Of a stretch of 6,296 nucleotides of DNA, positions 5,495 to 6,296 are shown piece after piece. The DNA is from Methanobacteriota archaeon (GTDB taxonomy: Archaea > Thermoplasmatota > Thermoplasmata > RBG-16-68-12), in the NCBI GenBank assembly GCA_005878325.1, contig VBMR01000053.1, positions 1 to 6,296 on the forward strand. The letters are read 5' to 3'. The stretch's first letter is position 1. Each line of letters starts with the position of its first letter. The notes beneath the pieces were generated by a model. It did not search any database. It was given only the letters and a program-made list of their open reading frames with translations, and was not told the DNA's origin. Position numbers and translations under genes: made by a program.

Positions 5495-6296
5495 CCCCAC
5501 GGTCTCGACGTCCTTGGAATCCGCAAGGCGTCTGATTGTCACGAAGCAGCATCTCGCTGGTAAGTGGCCGACAGGTTCCGCCAGTGAGGCGATCCTTTCG
5601 GTGATTCGCGACATCGGCTATGTCCAACTAGATCCGATCAACGTAGTCGCGCCGTCACACGTGATCGCTCTCTGGAGCCGGGTCGGCAAATTTCCGCTGT
5701 CGGACCTGGATCGATTGTTGTGGGACGAGAAAAAAGTCTTCGAGCATCGGTCCCACGCCGCTTCGATCGTGCTCACGGAAGACTATCCGCTCTACTATTC
5801 GATGATGAGGCGATATCCGGAATCCCTTTCCAAATCCTGGGGTGGATGGAGGGCGAGAGCCAGAAAGTTCCTATCGGAGCACGGTGAACTGCGGAAGAAA
5901 GTCCTGAAGGAGCTCCAGAAGGGACCCCGACGTCTGAGCCAGTTTGAAGATCATGACCGAAACAAGAAAAGCGCGGACGGATGGAGCTCCGGAAGCGACG
6001 TCGCCACGATGCTATTCCACCTGCAAATGCGCGGAGAGGTGATGGTTGCGGGCCACGAAGGAAACCAGAAAGTCTGGGACCTCTCCGAACGGTTCCTCCC
6101 GAACTGGGTGGAGAAGAAGGAGCTCGGCGAAGAAGAAGTCGAGGCGGCGGGCGCAGAGAGGACCATCCGAGCCCTCGGCATCGCGTCTCCTTCCGAGATC
6201 AACACCTATCTCCTTCGCGGTCAGTACCACCACTTGAAGGACGTCTTGGAACGCCTGTGTGGTGAATCTACGATCCATCGGGTCTACGTCGAGGGG
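5487..6296 (+). CDS. Winged-helix DNA glycosylase family protein, YcaQ/AlkX type (HTH_42), 3' end cut by window
   Basis: The frame is open from 5463 (after TAG 5460-5462) to the window end with no stop; from TTG 5487 it gives 270 codons. Members usually have about 390-410 residues, so roughly a third is missing. The YcaQ/AlkX and AlkZ families are DNA glycosylases that unhook interstrand crosslinks and remove bulky alkylated bases. Visible here are the N-terminal winged helix (ESARRLIVTKQHL, 11-23), the QLD catalytic-type motif (47-49) in VQLDPINVV, SRVGKFPLSDLDRLLWDE (64-81), the conserved FEHRSHAAS (85-93), and a second winged helix with MLFHLQMRGEVMVAG (175-189) and WDLSERFLP (197-205). 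QLD fits the Q-x-D form of the YcaQ branch. TTG 5487 overlaps the upstream gene by eight bases; TTG 5514 is a possible alternative and lacks both Shine-Dalgarno and TATA. It looks more A-rich (AAA, AAG, AGA) than its neighbours. Family confidence is high; start and substrate are less sure. Confidence 0.85.
   Translation, partial: MSDPTVSTSLESARRLIVTKQHLAGKWPTGSASEAILSVIRDIGYVQLDPINVVAPSHVIALWSRVGKFPLSDLDRLLWDEKKVFEHRSHAASIVLTEDYPLYYSMMRRYPESLSKSWGGWRARARKFLSEHGELRKKVLKELQKGPRRLSQFEDHDRNKKSADGWSSGSDVATMLFHLQMRGEVMVAGHEGNQKVWDLSERFLPNWVEKKELGEEEVEAAGAERTIRALGIASPSEINTYLLRGQYHHLKDVLERLCGESTIHRVYVEG

Noticed and set aside
5491..5535. GTGA stop-start overlap at 5491-5494, which looks like translational coupling to a new gene
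   Set aside because: The frame opened by this GTG closes at TGA 5533-5535 after 14 codons. The YcaQ-family protein is in a different frame and needs TTG 5487 or 5514.
1..6296. CRISPR arrays, tRNA or rRNA genes, insertion-sequence ends, toxin-antitoxin pairs or defence genes
   Set aside because: No short regularly spaced repeats, cloverleaf-like segments, paired terminal inverted repeats or transposase motifs were seen. The only repeats are diverged protein-domain repeats inside the large surface gene.

Overview
The window looks like a stretch of a GC-rich archaeal chromosome. The evidence is large secreted proteins held by one C-terminal membrane helix followed by an arginine cluster (no LPXTG sorting signal), PKD and Ig-like ectodomains rich in N-x-S/T sequons, GTG and TTG starts, and TATA-like boxes at archaeal spacing (TTTATA at 2572-2577). 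A GC-rich Thermoplasmatota-type euryarchaeon would fit, but the lineage is an inference and I see no rRNA or marker gene that fixes it.

All four genes lie on the + strand. (1) 1-1319 holds most of an NAD(P)-dependent aldehyde dehydrogenase of the succinate-semialdehyde dehydrogenase type, with its N-terminus cut off by the window edge. (2) 1405-2538 encodes a secreted, membrane-anchored protein with two PKD domains. (3) 2627-5494 encodes a 955-residue mosaic surface protein: signal peptide, two copies of a domain with an acidic Ca2+-loop-like motif, a CBM9/DOMON-like domain, four Ig-like repeats and a C-terminal membrane anchor. It has the best promoter and ribosome binding site in the window. 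(4) 5487-6296 is the first 270 codons of a YcaQ/AlkX-type (HTH_42) winged-helix DNA glycosylase family protein that runs off the right edge. It probably starts at TTG 5487, inside the end of gene 3.

The genes do not form an obvious pathway. The two surface proteins probably belong to the cell envelope and may bind carbohydrate, protein or Ca2+ outside the cell. The dehydrogenase and the DNA repair protein look like ordinary neighbours. Each of genes 2 to 4 has a candidate promoter of its own, so a single operon is unlikely. I see no CRISPR array, tRNA, rRNA, insertion sequence or integrase. The least ordinary parts are the 955-residue protein and the promoter and start of the gene after it.
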